A stretch of 35,932 bases of DNA from a bacterium (GTDB taxonomy: Bacteria > UBP6 > JAFGXH01), in the NCBI GenBank assembly GCA_027064085.1, contig JAMOQH010000131.1, forward strand, positions 1-35,932. The letters are read 5' to 3'. How positions within the stretch are numbered: the stretch's first letter is position 1; each line of letters opens with the position of its first letter. The position numbers and the translations under genes were made by a program. Under the pieces are notes generated by a model that saw only the letters and a program-made list of their open reading frames with translations, did not search any database and had not been told where the DNA came from. Of this stretch, positions 8,869 through 16,740 are shown one piece after another.

Positions 8869-9540
8869 CTATTGAAAAGTTTTATTTATAAAAAATACTC
8901 TTGCAACAATTTCACTTCCTTCTAATTTCGTATTACTTTCCGTTATTTCATTTTCTTTAGTTTCTGCTTGAAGAGTAACCTGAATACTATCTATTTTATC
9001 TTTATCTGAAGGCGCACTATTACAAGTTGTTCCTCCTGCAACAGGATCAGTGTAGCAAGCTTTTATTTCAAACTTTTTTATATTATCTAAAATAAACTGA
9101 CATTTATTATTAGATTCAGGATCGCTAGTTACATTATTTGCACAAATATATAGCGAATTATCTCCCCCTTTAATAAAAGTTACTCTCTCCATAGTATTTG
9201 CTATTTGAGCAGGAGCATCAACCTTTCCAGTCAAGTTAGTATCTGAGGTAATTGTAAAGTAATTTGAAGCAATAGTTTCAAGACCAGTACATTTGTTATT
9301 ATCATCAACAAAAGAACAATTGGAAATACTTATTCCAGCTTTTTTGATATAACCTTTCATTATATTAAGAGCAGCTCTTGTATCTTGTCCAATTTTTATT
9401 ATCTTTTCTTGCCTTGAGTACAACAATTTTTGATTTTTAAAAGTTGTAAAAACTCCCCCAAAAATAACAATACCAATAAACATTGATATCATCAATTCAA
9501 CTAAAGTAAATCCTTTTTTATTTTGTTCTAAAATATTCAT
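8869..9540 (-). CDS. pilW: PilW-like minor pilin
   Basis: Type IV pilus minor pilin, 223 residues. The class III signal sequence is clear: a short leader ending KKG, cleaved before FTLVELMIS, with Glu at mature position 5 and a hydrophobic helix to about residue 30. The head contains six or more Cys residues (for example at SNCSF, NNKCTG, YICAN, NKCQF, ACYTD and TTCNS), so disulfides are likely after export. PilW rather than another pilin type is assigned from gene order (between pilV and pilX types), its size and the NQK-L-Y-S-R-Q-E-K segment after the helix. AAGGAT precedes the ATG. Confidence 0.82.
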   Translation of the reverse strand: MNILEQNKKGFTLVELMISMFIGIVIFGGVFTTFKNQKLLYSRQEKIIKIGQDTRAALNIMKGYIKKAGISISNCSFVDDNNKCTGLETIASNYFTITSDTNLTGKVDAPAQIANTMERVTFIKGGDNSLYICANNVTSDPESNNKCQFILDNIKKFEIKACYTDPVAGGTTCNSAPSDKDKIDSIQVTLQAETKENEITESNTKLEGSEIVARVFFINKTFQ

Positions 9541-9549
9541 AATAAATCC

Positions 9550-9993
9550 TTATTTACTTGTTATAACACCATAACTGTAAATTACATGTTTATTCATCGC
9601 ACCTGTACCTAGTAAATCTGTCCATGCAACTTTTATTTCAACAAAACTAGCATGGGCAGAAGCTATACCTATTTTTTTATTAGCTAACATTGGAGCAGTA
9701 TCAGCATTAACTCCACAAGTAATAGTATATTTAACTCCTTTATGAGTTATTTCTTTACTACTGCTTAAAGTAGCATCATCATCTAAAAGGCAACCTGTTT
9801 CAGTAATTACTTTATTAATTGGTCTAGACATTTGCTTTTGTAAAGCTGTTTGTGCTAAATTTTGAGCATATGTTAAATCCCCAGAAAGTTTAGTAATAAC
9901 AGCAGAGGTTGTTTGTAATTTTATTACACCAGTCATTCCAGCAAGCAATATAAAAAGTGAAATCATTACCTCTATTAAAGTAAAACCCTTCAT
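9550..9993 (-). CDS. pilV: PilV-like minor pilin
   Basis: Type IV pilus minor pilin of 147 residues. It begins MKG and is predicted to be cleaved before FTLIEVMISLF, giving a mature N-terminal Phe and Glu5. The ILLAGMTGVIKLQ segment after the start of the helix is typical of PilV. The short head contains two Cys residues that could form one disulfide. An AGGAGG site stands at ideal spacing before the ATG. It lies 8 bases after the fimT-like gene and 9 before pilW, clearly in one operon. The precise pilin class is inferred from order and the N-terminal pattern. Confidence 0.83.
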   Translation of the reverse strand: MKGFTLIEVMISLFILLAGMTGVIKLQTTSAVITKLSGDLTYAQNLAQTALQKQMSRPINKVITETGCLLDDDATLSSSKEITHKGVKYTITCGVNADTAPMLANKKIGIASAHASFVEIKVAWTDLLGTGAMNKHVIYSYGVITSK

Positions 9994-10001
9994 TTATCCT
10001 C

Positions 10002-10523
10002 CTAATTACATTTAGTTGCAGAACTATCATCTGTTGTACAAAATCTCGTTACTCCAGAAATAGATACTTGAATAATAAAATATGCAACATTCTCAGATTC
10101 TGCATCTGTTGCAGTAAATTTAAAATAAGTTGCAGAACCAATCTTCTTTATACCTTCCGAATTAAATTCAACTTCATGATTTCCATTAGAGCTAATATGT
10201 CCATTTTTGAGTTTAAAATTTTCACTCATTAAAGCTTTTAACTTAGATTTTACGAGAGTTGCTCTATCTCCAGAAACATTGGGACCATTATTACCTGCAT
10301 CACAGAAAGTAAATTTATTACCACTTGGTTTAATACAAACATCAATTCTTCCAACAATAGCTAAACTTCTTGCTAGTTTTATGGCATTTAATGCTCTTGT
10401 TGAAACAGCTTTTAAATCATTCTTTCTTTTAAAATAAGAACTAGAATTTGATGTTACAGATGCCATAATACCAATTACAGCGAGAACAACCATAAGTTCA
10501 ATTAATGTAAATCCTCTTTTCAT
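10002..10523 (-). CDS. fimT: FimT/GspH-like minor pseudopilin
   Basis: First of four minor pilins. MKRG is followed by the cleavage point and FTLIELMVVLAVIGIMA, the strongest type IV prepilin signal in the window. The next segment, LKAVSTRALNAIKLARSLAI, matches the FimT/GspH pattern of a conserved helix after the membrane anchor. The head (about 140 residues) ends with a C-terminal Cys pair region (FCTTDDSSATKC). GGAGG lies 6 bases before ATG 10523; the adjacent ATG at 10526 is an alternative. A longer in-frame start at 10556 would put the ribosome site inside the gene and is rejected. FimT of other bacteria can bind DNA during natural transformation; nothing here proves that. Confidence 0.85.
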   Translation of the reverse strand: MKRGFTLIELMVVLAVIGIMASVTSNSSSYFKRKNDLKAVSTRALNAIKLARSLAIVGRIDVCIKPSGNKFTFCDAGNNGPNVSGDRATLVKSKLKALMSENFKLKNGHISSNGNHEVEFNSEGIKKIGSATYFKFTATDAESENVAYFIIQVSISGVTRFCTTDDSSATKCN

Positions 10524-10552
10524 CATACTCCTCCATAATACTTTACTACATA

Positions 10553-10566
10553 GCAATATTTATTCC
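10553..10566 (-). promoter_or_regulatory. Candidate sigma54 (-24/-12) promoter for minor pilins
   Basis: Reading the minus strand, GG (10566-10565) and GC (10554-10553) are exactly 10 bases apart, the sigma54 spacing, and the -12 box reads TTGCT. The -24 side (TTTAGGAA) matches consensus less well. It sits in the roughly 105-base gap between the prepilin peptidase and fimT. It would start RNA near 10541, just before the fimT ribosome site. Pilin genes are often sigma54-driven, but this match is short. Confidence 0.3.
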
Positions 10567-10631
10567 TAAATTATTTGAATATAAAATAAATAATATAAAA
10601 TATTAAGTGATTTTAGTTATAATGTGTGTAA

Positions 10632-11483
10632 TTAATTACCTATCTTCATGAAATTAAACCACCAATTCAGAATTTTTTCTCCCCAAAATAGGTATTCCAA
10701 ACTCCCTATTATCAGAAATGGAATAAAAGGAAGTGCCGCTTTATCTTTTATAGGGTCATCATCAGTAACATCGTCATAAGGGACAGTTTGTTTCTTGCCT
10801 ATAAGTATCATTGTAATTCCAATTAAAGATGCTTGAAATACAGAAAAGAATAAACTAGTAATGGCCCCTTTTGCACCTAAATATATTCCAATTATAGAAA
10901 GAACATATGCGTCACCCCAACCAAGAGCATCAATATTTCTTATTAATTTATATAGTATTATTATTATTGCAATTGTAGCAAAGCCAACTAAGCCCCCAAT
11001 TAATGAAGTAAAAATATCTATATAAAAAATATAATTTAAGAAATAACTGATTGCAGGCACTAATAAACCAACTATAGCTAATAATATTAAAATTGAATCT
11101 GGAACCATCCAATGTTTTAAATCAATAAATGCTAACGCAATCATTCCAAAAACAAATACAAAGTAGTATAAGTATTCTATAGTAAAATCAAATTCTAAAT
11201 AAAGAGCTAAGCCCATTACACTGCCAATAAATTCTACAATTGGGTACTCTATAGAAATATGTGTTTTACAATTACGACACTTTCCTCTAAGAATTAAATA
11301 ACTTATTATAGGAATATTATCGTATGGTTTTATTTGATTTTTACAGACCGGGCATCTACTTGGAGGATAAACTACTGATAAGCCCTCTGGAACTCTAGAA
11401 ATAACAACATTTAAAAAACTACCCCAAGCTCCACCAAATAAAATAGAAGCAATAATCAATAATAAATTATATTCCATATTCAT
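10632..11483 (-). CDS. pilD: Prepilin peptidase / N-methyltransferase (PilD/GspO)
   Basis: Inner-membrane aspartyl protease that cleaves class III signal peptides of prepilins and N-methylates the new N-terminus. The N-terminal cytoplasmic domain carries two CxxC zinc pairs at residues 44/47 and 69/72. The catalytic Asp residues are seen in DLKHWMVPD (121 and 129) and in the GWGDAY motif (191), close to the family GxGD. About eight hydrophobic segments and a length of 283 match full-length PilD. The start ATG directly abuts the kinase stop (TAG then ATG). A second ATG at 11477 is possible. Its substrates include the four minor pilins downstream. Confidence 0.93.
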   Translation of the reverse strand: MNMEYNLLLIIASILFGGAWGSFLNVVISRVPEGLSVVYPPSRCPVCKNQIKPYDNIPIISYLILRGKCRNCKTHISIEYPIVEFIGSVMGLALYLEFDFTIEYLYYFVFVFGMIALAFIDLKHWMVPDSILILLAIVGLLVPAISYFLNYIFYIDIFTSLIGGLVGFATIAIIIILYKLIRNIDALGWGDAYVLSIIGIYLGAKGAITSLFFSVFQASLIGITMILIGKKQTVPYDDVTDDDPIKDKAALPFIPFLIIGSLEYLFWGEKILNWWFNFMKIGN

Positions 11484-12716
11484 CTACTTTAAGTATAAAA
11501 CAAGTGCTACAATAGCAATAACGACAAAAACAAGTAAAAGTAATATTATTAATAAATTACTTGAATTAGACTTACCTACTGGTTTATCAAATTGTATTGA
11601 TGCAGATTGCTTTAATTCATCCTCTTCTGTAAAAATATTTAGAGGCTTATCGGCATCTATCAATTCTATATTACTTGCAATAATATCTTTTACATTATCG
11701 CCTTCTTGAATTGTTTTAATTTTAAATAATGCATTCATAATTAATTGATCAATCATATCTTCTTTATTCTGTTTTACTTTATCAATTTCTTTCTTGTAGG
11801 TAAAAGCCTGAATTAAAGATTGTGAAACATCATGGGTAATAACTTTTAAGTTATTTTTAAAAATATATATAGCCAAATCATTTTGAAATTCTAATGCTGT
11901 TTGATATCTATTTTTAGCATTTGGAGCAAGAGCTTTTTTTAATATAACTTCTAATTCAGGTTGAACATTAGGGTTAATCTCTCTAATGGATTTGATATCA
12001 GCCTTTTGAACAATATCAAGAGTTTCCCTAGTTGCTTTATTAGAATAAAGTTTTTTATTAGAGAGTAATTCATATAGCAATATTCCTGTTGCAAAAATAT
12101 CCGTTCTTTGATCAACTGTTTCCCCTTTAGCTTGCTCGGGAGACATATAATCAATTTTTCCTTTTAAGCTATTTGGACTTGTTTTTTCAAGTTGAGTAGT
12201 TGCTTTCGCAAGACCAAAATCAGTAATTTTAACATGTCCATCTGATGTCATAATTATGTTTGGAGGTGAAATATCTCTATGAACAACATTTAACGGTTGA
12301 TTATCATTATCTTTTCTTGTATGAGCATAGTATAACCCCTCTAAAGTTTGCATTATAATAAATACTGAATGATGTATAGGTATCTGATAACCTTTTTTCC
12401 TTACTCCTTTCATTATTAATTCAAGATTTGCACCATCTACATATTCCATAACAATAAAAAAGCTATCATTATTATCTATTCCTGTTCCTAAATCAAAAAC
12501 CTGAACAATATTATTATGATTAAGCCTTGCCCATAATCTTGCTTCATCTAGAAACATTTTTACAAATGTTTCTTTGTTTTCATCATCATTGGTTAGATTA
12601 GGCAAAATTCTCTTTATTGCTACAAATTTAGAAAACCCCTCTGCTGCTTCAGCTGTGGCCAAGAAAACTTCAGCAAAACCACCTGCTGCAAGTTTTTTAA
12701 TAATTTTATAATCCAC
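11484..12716 (-). CDS. Eukaryotic-like Ser/Thr protein kinase with C-terminal membrane anchor
   Basis: Hanks-type kinase with a complete catalytic set: Gly-rich loop AAGGFAEVFLA at residues 10-20, Lys35 in VAIKRI, Glu58 in helix C, HRDISPPN from 146, DFG at 166-168 and an SPE (APE-type) motif in YMSPEQA. The HRDISPPN form resembles myxobacterial-type kinases. The catalytic domain ends near 290. A linker then leads to one transmembrane helix at about 388-409 with almost nothing beyond it, so it is a tail-anchored kinase facing the cytoplasm with no PASTA or other outer sensor. It stands between an MXAN_5187-like protein and the prepilin peptidase, suggesting phosphorylation of pilus or envelope regulators. 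Targets unknown. Confidence 0.93.
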   Translation of the reverse strand: MDYKIIKKLAAGGFAEVFLATAEAAEGFSKFVAIKRILPNLTNDDENKETFVKMFLDEARLWARLNHNNIVQVFDLGTGIDNNDSFFIVMEYVDGANLELIMKGVRKKGYQIPIHHSVFIIMQTLEGLYYAHTRKDNDNQPLNVVHRDISPPNIIMTSDGHVKITDFGLAKATTQLEKTSPNSLKGKIDYMSPEQAKGETVDQRTDIFATGILLYELLSNKKLYSNKATRETLDIVQKADIKSIREINPNVQPELEVILKKALAPNAKNRYQTALEFQNDLAIYIFKNNLKVITHDVSQSLIQAFTYKKEIDKVKQNKEDMIDQLIMNALFKIKTIQEGDNVKDIIASNIELIDADKPLNIFTEEDELKQSASIQFDKPVGKSNSSNLLIILLLLVFVVIAIVALVLYLK

Positions 12717-12731
12717 TGAGTATACTCCTAT

Positions 12732-13661
12732 TTAGTATTTAGGGGTAGCTTTAAGGGCAGCTTTTCCATTTTTATTATAAACAGTAAATTCAACTTTTTT
12801 ACATTTATTAGATGTTATTAATTTCTTTTCAGTATCTTTTAATTTTTTAATAAATGCACTTTCTGTTAATGAATTAGTAGGTTCTCCTAATTCTATTTTC
12901 ATTTCATAAAATTTATTAAAAACAGATTTGAACTCATTCTCTCTGTTATTTTCTATAAAATTCTGACTTTCTCTTAATAATTCTTCAGGAACGGATGCAA
13001 TTACTGTTTCTGCTCCTTTTGAACTATCATCATCATCTGCAAAATCTGAAAAATTTGAAGGAGTAAAATCTTTATTCTCTTCTTCAACCTTAGGCTTCAT
13101 ATTTTCTAATTCAGCCAAATCAAATGAAGATGCAACAATAGTTTTTTTATCTTCACCATCAAATTCATCAGGATTTGGTAAAGAAGGCTCAAAAGCTTCC
13201 ATTTTATCAGATTCTAATTTATTTTCTTGCTCAAAAGGTAATTCTTCAACTTCTTTTTTAGTTTCTACAGGTGATTCAACCTCCTGTATTTCAGAATTAT
13301 AATCATTGTTATCTTGCCCTTGTATAGACTCAGTTCCTCCAATTCCTTTAATATATTCAGCAATACTTCTAGATACTCTATCAAGCTTTGGTAAGTCTTT
13401 ATCTGGCATACCATTTTTTAAAAAACTTAATAGTCTATTTACTTTCGAAGAAGATTCAATACTTGAAAATAATAAGCCTAGAATCATTAAAACTAAAGTT
13501 GTAGAAACAATAATAATAATAGGCAAACTCTTAAAATTAATTTTACTAAAATCAGGAATGAATATAGCCTGAAGATTGATTTCAGTAGCACTACCTAAAA
13601 AGGATAGAGAAATCATCACTAACAGTATAGATAATAAAATTATTATAATTTTTGACAACAT
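12732..13661 (-). CDS. MXAN_5187-like membrane protein of unknown function
   Basis: A 309-residue protein with two N-terminal hydrophobic helices (about 3-24 and 47-66), a long acidic, low-complexity middle section (about 110-235) and a conserved C-terminal domain of about 65 residues. That domain (GEPTNSLTESAFIKKL... then VEFTVYNKNGKAALKATP) resembles the C-terminal domain of the Myxococcus xanthus MXAN_5187 family. This is recalled from the family pattern, not searched. The middle section has many Ser/Thr residues beside acidic ones and includes TIVAS and TVIAS segments, which could be sites for the neighbouring kinase; that is speculation. First gene of the kinase/pilD operon, 15 bases before the kinase. 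Confidence 0.75.
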   Translation of the reverse strand: MLSKIIIILLSILLVMISLSFLGSATEINLQAIFIPDFSKINFKSLPIIIIVSTTLVLMILGLLFSSIESSSKVNRLLSFLKNGMPDKDLPKLDRVSRSIAEYIKGIGGTESIQGQDNNDYNSEIQEVESPVETKKEVEELPFEQENKLESDKMEAFEPSLPNPDEFDGEDKKTIVASSFDLAELENMKPKVEEENKDFTPSNFSDFADDDDSSKGAETVIASVPEELLRESQNFIENNRENEFKSVFNKFYEMKIELGEPTNSLTESAFIKKLKDTEKKLITSNKCKKVEFTVYNKNGKAALKATPKY

Positions 13662-13683
13662 AATACCCCAAAAAAATTAGTTA

Positions 13684-13712
13684 ATTATATTTATAAATAG
13701 TATAAATGTCAA
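13684..13712 (-). promoter_or_regulatory. Perfect-consensus sigma70 promoter
   Basis: On the minus strand TTGACA (13712 to 13707), exactly 17 bases, then TATAAT (13689 to 13684). Both hexamers and the spacing are ideal, predicting start near 13677 and a short leader to ATG 13661. It would drive the MXAN_5187-like gene, kinase and pilD, and may continue into the pilins. Confidence 0.8.
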
Positions 13713-13829
13713 ATTTTCTTTTATCTAAATACTCTTTTCTTATTTTTTAAAATTTAAAAGATTAAAAAATAACTTGATTTTTATATAATTAAATAATATT
13801 TTGTATATAACATAGGTTGTTGAGGTATA

Positions 13830-14660
13830 GTGGATTTAATTTTTTTCAATTTTTTATCTGGAAAGAAAGAAAAAAGTACAGATCAAAAAAATAAATTTTT
13901 TGTTCCTATTGATAATAAAACATTTATTATTGAATTATTAGAACAAATTTTAAAATCTAGAAAATCGATTACGATATTTGTAGGTAACTCTAAAAAAGTA
14001 TTTAAGTCATTTATATCAAAAATTGATACAAATGATAATAAATCATTTATTATAACAGAGTACATATCTTTTTTAAATTTATACAAATCAAGATTTGAAT
14101 CAGAAAGTATAATTTTTGTGTTTAACTATAACAATATTTACTATGGTTTTAACACAAAGTTTATTAGCTTTATAAATAAAAATCAATTAAAGGTAGATGT
14201 TCCAAAATTATTTTACAAACTACAAAGAAGAGAATTTGTTAGAGTTAAGCAATCAATTACCATGCCAATAAAAATAAAAGTAGCCCCTTACTATAAAAAT
14301 GATTTAAAAGACCATTTCATAGATTTTATTAAATTTTGGAATGAAGAAAAATCTACGATATTACCTACAGTAGTGGATATATCAGAAGGAGGAGTTAGTT
14401 TTATTATTTATAGTAATACAATAGGACTTGATTCTTATAATTTCCCCATTTTTAGAATGATATTAAAAATATTTGATAAAGATATTTCAGTAATAGCTAG
14501 AGTCGCATCTATTTTACCACTATCGAATAAAGATAAAAAATACAGATATAGAATTGGATTTTCATTTAGAAACATTTCAAATCCTGACCGCTCTGTAATA
14601 AAAGAATACATAATGGAACGACAATCAGAAATACTAAAAAACCGTAAAAGGAATTTATAA
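13830..14660 (+). CDS. PilZ domain protein (c-di-GMP receptor, YcgR-like)
   Basis: Predicted cyclic di-GMP effector of 276 residues. The N-terminal half (about 20-125) resembles the YcgR-type N-domain by position but is divergent. The PilZ part begins with QRREFVRVKQ near residue 132, supplying the RxxxR binding motif. It continues to DISEGGVSF near 183-191, the (D/N)xSxxG motif, so ligand-binding residues are intact. The start is GTG with GAGGT upstream; no better ATG exists nearby. It is divergent from the kinase/pilD operon and leads a three-gene unit with a MacB-type permease 7 bases downstream. PilZ proteins often control pili or motility, which suits the divergent pilus genes. Confidence 0.88.
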   Translation: MDLIFFNFLSGKKEKSTDQKNKFFVPIDNKTFIIELLEQILKSRKSITIFVGNSKKVFKSFISKIDTNDNKSFIITEYISFLNLYKSRFESESIIFVFNYNNIYYGFNTKFISFINKNQLKVDVPKLFYKLQRREFVRVKQSITMPIKIKVAPYYKNDLKDHFIDFIKFWNEEKSTILPTVVDISEGGVSFIIYSNTIGLDSYNFPIFRMILKIFDKDISVIARVASILPLSNKDKKYRYRIGFSFRNISNPDRSVIKEYIMERQSEILKNRKRNL

Positions 14661-14667
14661 GGATACC

Positions 14668-15906
14668 ATGTCTCTATTTAAAATAGCTTTCTTTAACATA
14701 AAAAGAAATAAAAAAAACTTTTTTCTATCAAGCTTTGGAATAATTATTGGAGTTATGATTTTTATATTTTTTTCTGCATTATCCCAAGGAATGAAAGAAA
14801 TTGTAAATAATAAAATATTTGATACTTCTGCAAACTTTTTAACAATAAAATCTCAAGGACCATTAAACGATGCAAGTATAAGGAAAATAAAAAAATGGGC
14901 GGAAGTAAAAGATATTTATCCTATTCAAAATATGGATGTACCATTTATGGTAGAGGGAAAAATACTTGGTAATGACTTTAGAATGGATGCAATTGCTTAT
15001 GGCCTAAGCAATAAAATGATAAAAAAAGATTTAAGGAATCCAGAACTCTTTAAATATAATAAAGACAATAAATTTATTCCTGTTGTTATTTCACAGGAAG
15101 TTTTTGAAATCTATAATGGTAGCTATGCTATTAGTCATGGAATGCCAAGATTATCTCCTCTACTACTAAGCAATCATCCTTTTAAAATTGTTTTAGGAAA
15201 ATCTTTTGTAAGAGGGAGGGTTGGAGATAAACCTATAAAAAGATTAAAAGCAAGAGTTGTCGGGGTATCGAAACAAGTTCCATTGGGCTTTTCTGTTCCA
15301 ATAGGATATCTAAAAAAGTGGAGAACTGAATACAATGATGAGAAATCATCAAAATTATATGATAAACTTGTTATAAAAGCCAAAAACAAAGATATGCTGA
15401 CAGAGTTAAAATCTAAAATAATGAAAGATAAAAATTATATTGCAGTTACAGATAATAACGAAAGAATTAACTTTTTTATATCTATTGTAATGATGCTATT
15501 TTTAGTTATATCTTTAATTATTATTGCAATTTCTGCAATAAATATTATGCAAACATTTTATTCTTCGATCAATACAAGAATAAAAGAAATTGCAGTAATG
15601 AGAGCATTAGGTGCGACTAAGAGCTATATTAAAAATATGATATTATTAGAATCATCGATTATAGGAGTTTTTGGGGGTATTTTTGGAGTAACATTTGCTC
15701 TTTTACTAAGTTATTTAATAGACTGGTTTTCTAATAATAAATTACCTGACTTTCCATACAAACCAGAAACCTACTTTTCATTTCCATTGTGGCTTATCCT
15801 TATTGCAATACCTTTTGCAATGTTTTTCTGTATACTTGGAGCCTATTTCCCTGCTAGAAAAGCAGCAAACCTTGACCCGTCTTCATCTTTGACTATGCAA
15901 CAATGA
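14668..15906 (+). CDS. MacB/FtsX-type ABC transporter permease
   Basis: Inner-membrane permease of 412 residues with the type VII ABC layout: helix 1 at about 20-42, a large periplasmic domain (about 45-265), then three helices at about 270-298, 325-352 and 370-398. The FtsX core is clear, with the coupling segment INTRIKEIAVMRALGATKSYI between helices 2 and 3 and a terminal LDP. Such proteins work in lipoprotein release (LolCDE), drug/peptide efflux (MacB) or peptidoglycan hydrolase control (FtsEX). No ATPase gene is adjacent, so the partner must be elsewhere. An AAGGAT site precedes ATG. It overlaps the next gene by 4 bases. Confidence 0.9.
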   Translation: MSLFKIAFFNIKRNKKNFFLSSFGIIIGVMIFIFFSALSQGMKEIVNNKIFDTSANFLTIKSQGPLNDASIRKIKKWAEVKDIYPIQNMDVPFMVEGKILGNDFRMDAIAYGLSNKMIKKDLRNPELFKYNKDNKFIPVVISQEVFEIYNGSYAISHGMPRLSPLLLSNHPFKIVLGKSFVRGRVGDKPIKRLKARVVGVSKQVPLGFSVPIGYLKKWRTEYNDEKSSKLYDKLVIKAKNKDMLTELKSKIMKDKNYIAVTDNNERINFFISIVMMLFLVISLIIIAISAINIMQTFYSSINTRIKEIAVMRALGATKSYIKNMILLESSIIGVFGGIFGVTFALLLSYLIDWFSNNKLPDFPYKPETYFSFPLWLILIAIPFAMFFCILGAYFPARKAANLDPSSSLTMQQ

Positions 15907-16616
15907 AAAAGTTTTTTAATTTTCTATCAATTATAATTTATATGATTTTAATTGCGATTTTATATAAAAATTATTCTATAAGCAATAAAGACTATTATTT
16001 AAATTATACTAAAATTAATTCAATATTTATAGCAATACTTCTTTTAGTAAAAATAACACTAGATGTTCTAAGTTTTTTAAAAAAAGAAAGTAAACATATA
16101 GAAAAAATATCAATTATTTATATATTTATAATTTTAGTAATAGGAATGCTTTTTATACCAAAAGCCGAAAATGAATCAAAACTTTTAAATAAAAATTTAA
16201 AGGCAATGTTAGAATTAAATAAAATAGTGTTTTCAGGCTTTAATATAAAAGAGAATAAACTTCCAAAAGATAAGTTTTTTAAAAAATTAAACGAATTAGA
16301 TTTAGGAGATACAATATATTTAAAAAAGGGTAATAAAAAGTATAAGTATAAAATAAAAGTTATATATGATGATTTTCCCAAATTAAAAGCAGAAAATTCG
16401 GCACCAGGAACATTTTTCATAGTTGTAAGTAAAAAACATAAGGACTTTTATATAACAGCAACAATCCTTGATCCAGTAAACAAAAAATTAGCTATGCTAT
16501 CAATAAATGGAGAAATCATAGTTCTAAATAAAAATATAAATTTAGAAGAGATTTATAAAAGAAAACGACAAATAGAATTTACAAAAAAACTTTATATGAA
16601 TCTAAAATATAAATAA
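15903..16616 (+). CDS. Hypothetical membrane protein with C-terminal soluble domain
   Basis: Unrecognised 237-residue protein. Three hydrophobic helices lie at about 4-23, 38-60 and 68-87. A soluble Lys-rich domain of about 150 residues follows, rich in predicted beta strands (LGDTIYLKKGNKKYKYKIKV, TFFIVVSKKHKDFYITATIL). Translation is probably coupled to the permease gene, whose TGA lies within the ATGA overlap. The soluble part resembles in layout the globular head of pilin-like or periplasmic accessory proteins, but no motif allows a name. Likely an accessory of the MacB-type permease or a PilZ-linked envelope factor; both are guesses from position. Confidence 0.75.
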   Translation: MKKFFNFLSIIIYMILIAILYKNYSISNKDYYLNYTKINSIFIAILLLVKITLDVLSFLKKESKHIEKISIIYIFIILVIGMLFIPKAENESKLLNKNLKAMLELNKIVFSGFNIKENKLPKDKFFKKLNELDLGDTIYLKKGNKKYKYKIKVIYDDFPKLKAENSAPGTFFIVVSKKHKDFYITATILDPVNKKLAMLSINGEIIVLNKNINLEEIYKRKRQIEFTKKLYMNLKYK

Positions 16617-16704
16617 ATTTTACTACATTTTTAAACATTTTAATAAAATAAGCCTAAACATCTAATATGTTAAATAAGTAAATATTATTGTTATACACAA
16701 AAGA

Positions 16705-16724
16705 TAAAACCCACGATTGTGGGT
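16705..16724 (-). terminator. Rho-independent terminator of the ygeY-like gene
   Basis: A 6-bp GC-rich stem (ACCCAC at 16709-16714, GTGGGT at 16719-16724) with loop GATT. On the minus strand it is followed by TTTATCTTTT. It lies just past the M20 hydrolase stop. Confidence 0.6.
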
Positions 16725-16740
16725 GTGAGTGGAGTAAAAT

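Noticed and set aside
10524-10556. Ten-residue longer start for the FimT-like pilin
   Set aside because: The GGAGGAG ribosome site would be coding, and the class III leader would be unusually long.
11951-12154. Second minus-strand frame inside the kinase gene
   Set aside because: It is an out-of-frame shadow of the kinase catalytic domain with no independent start signals.
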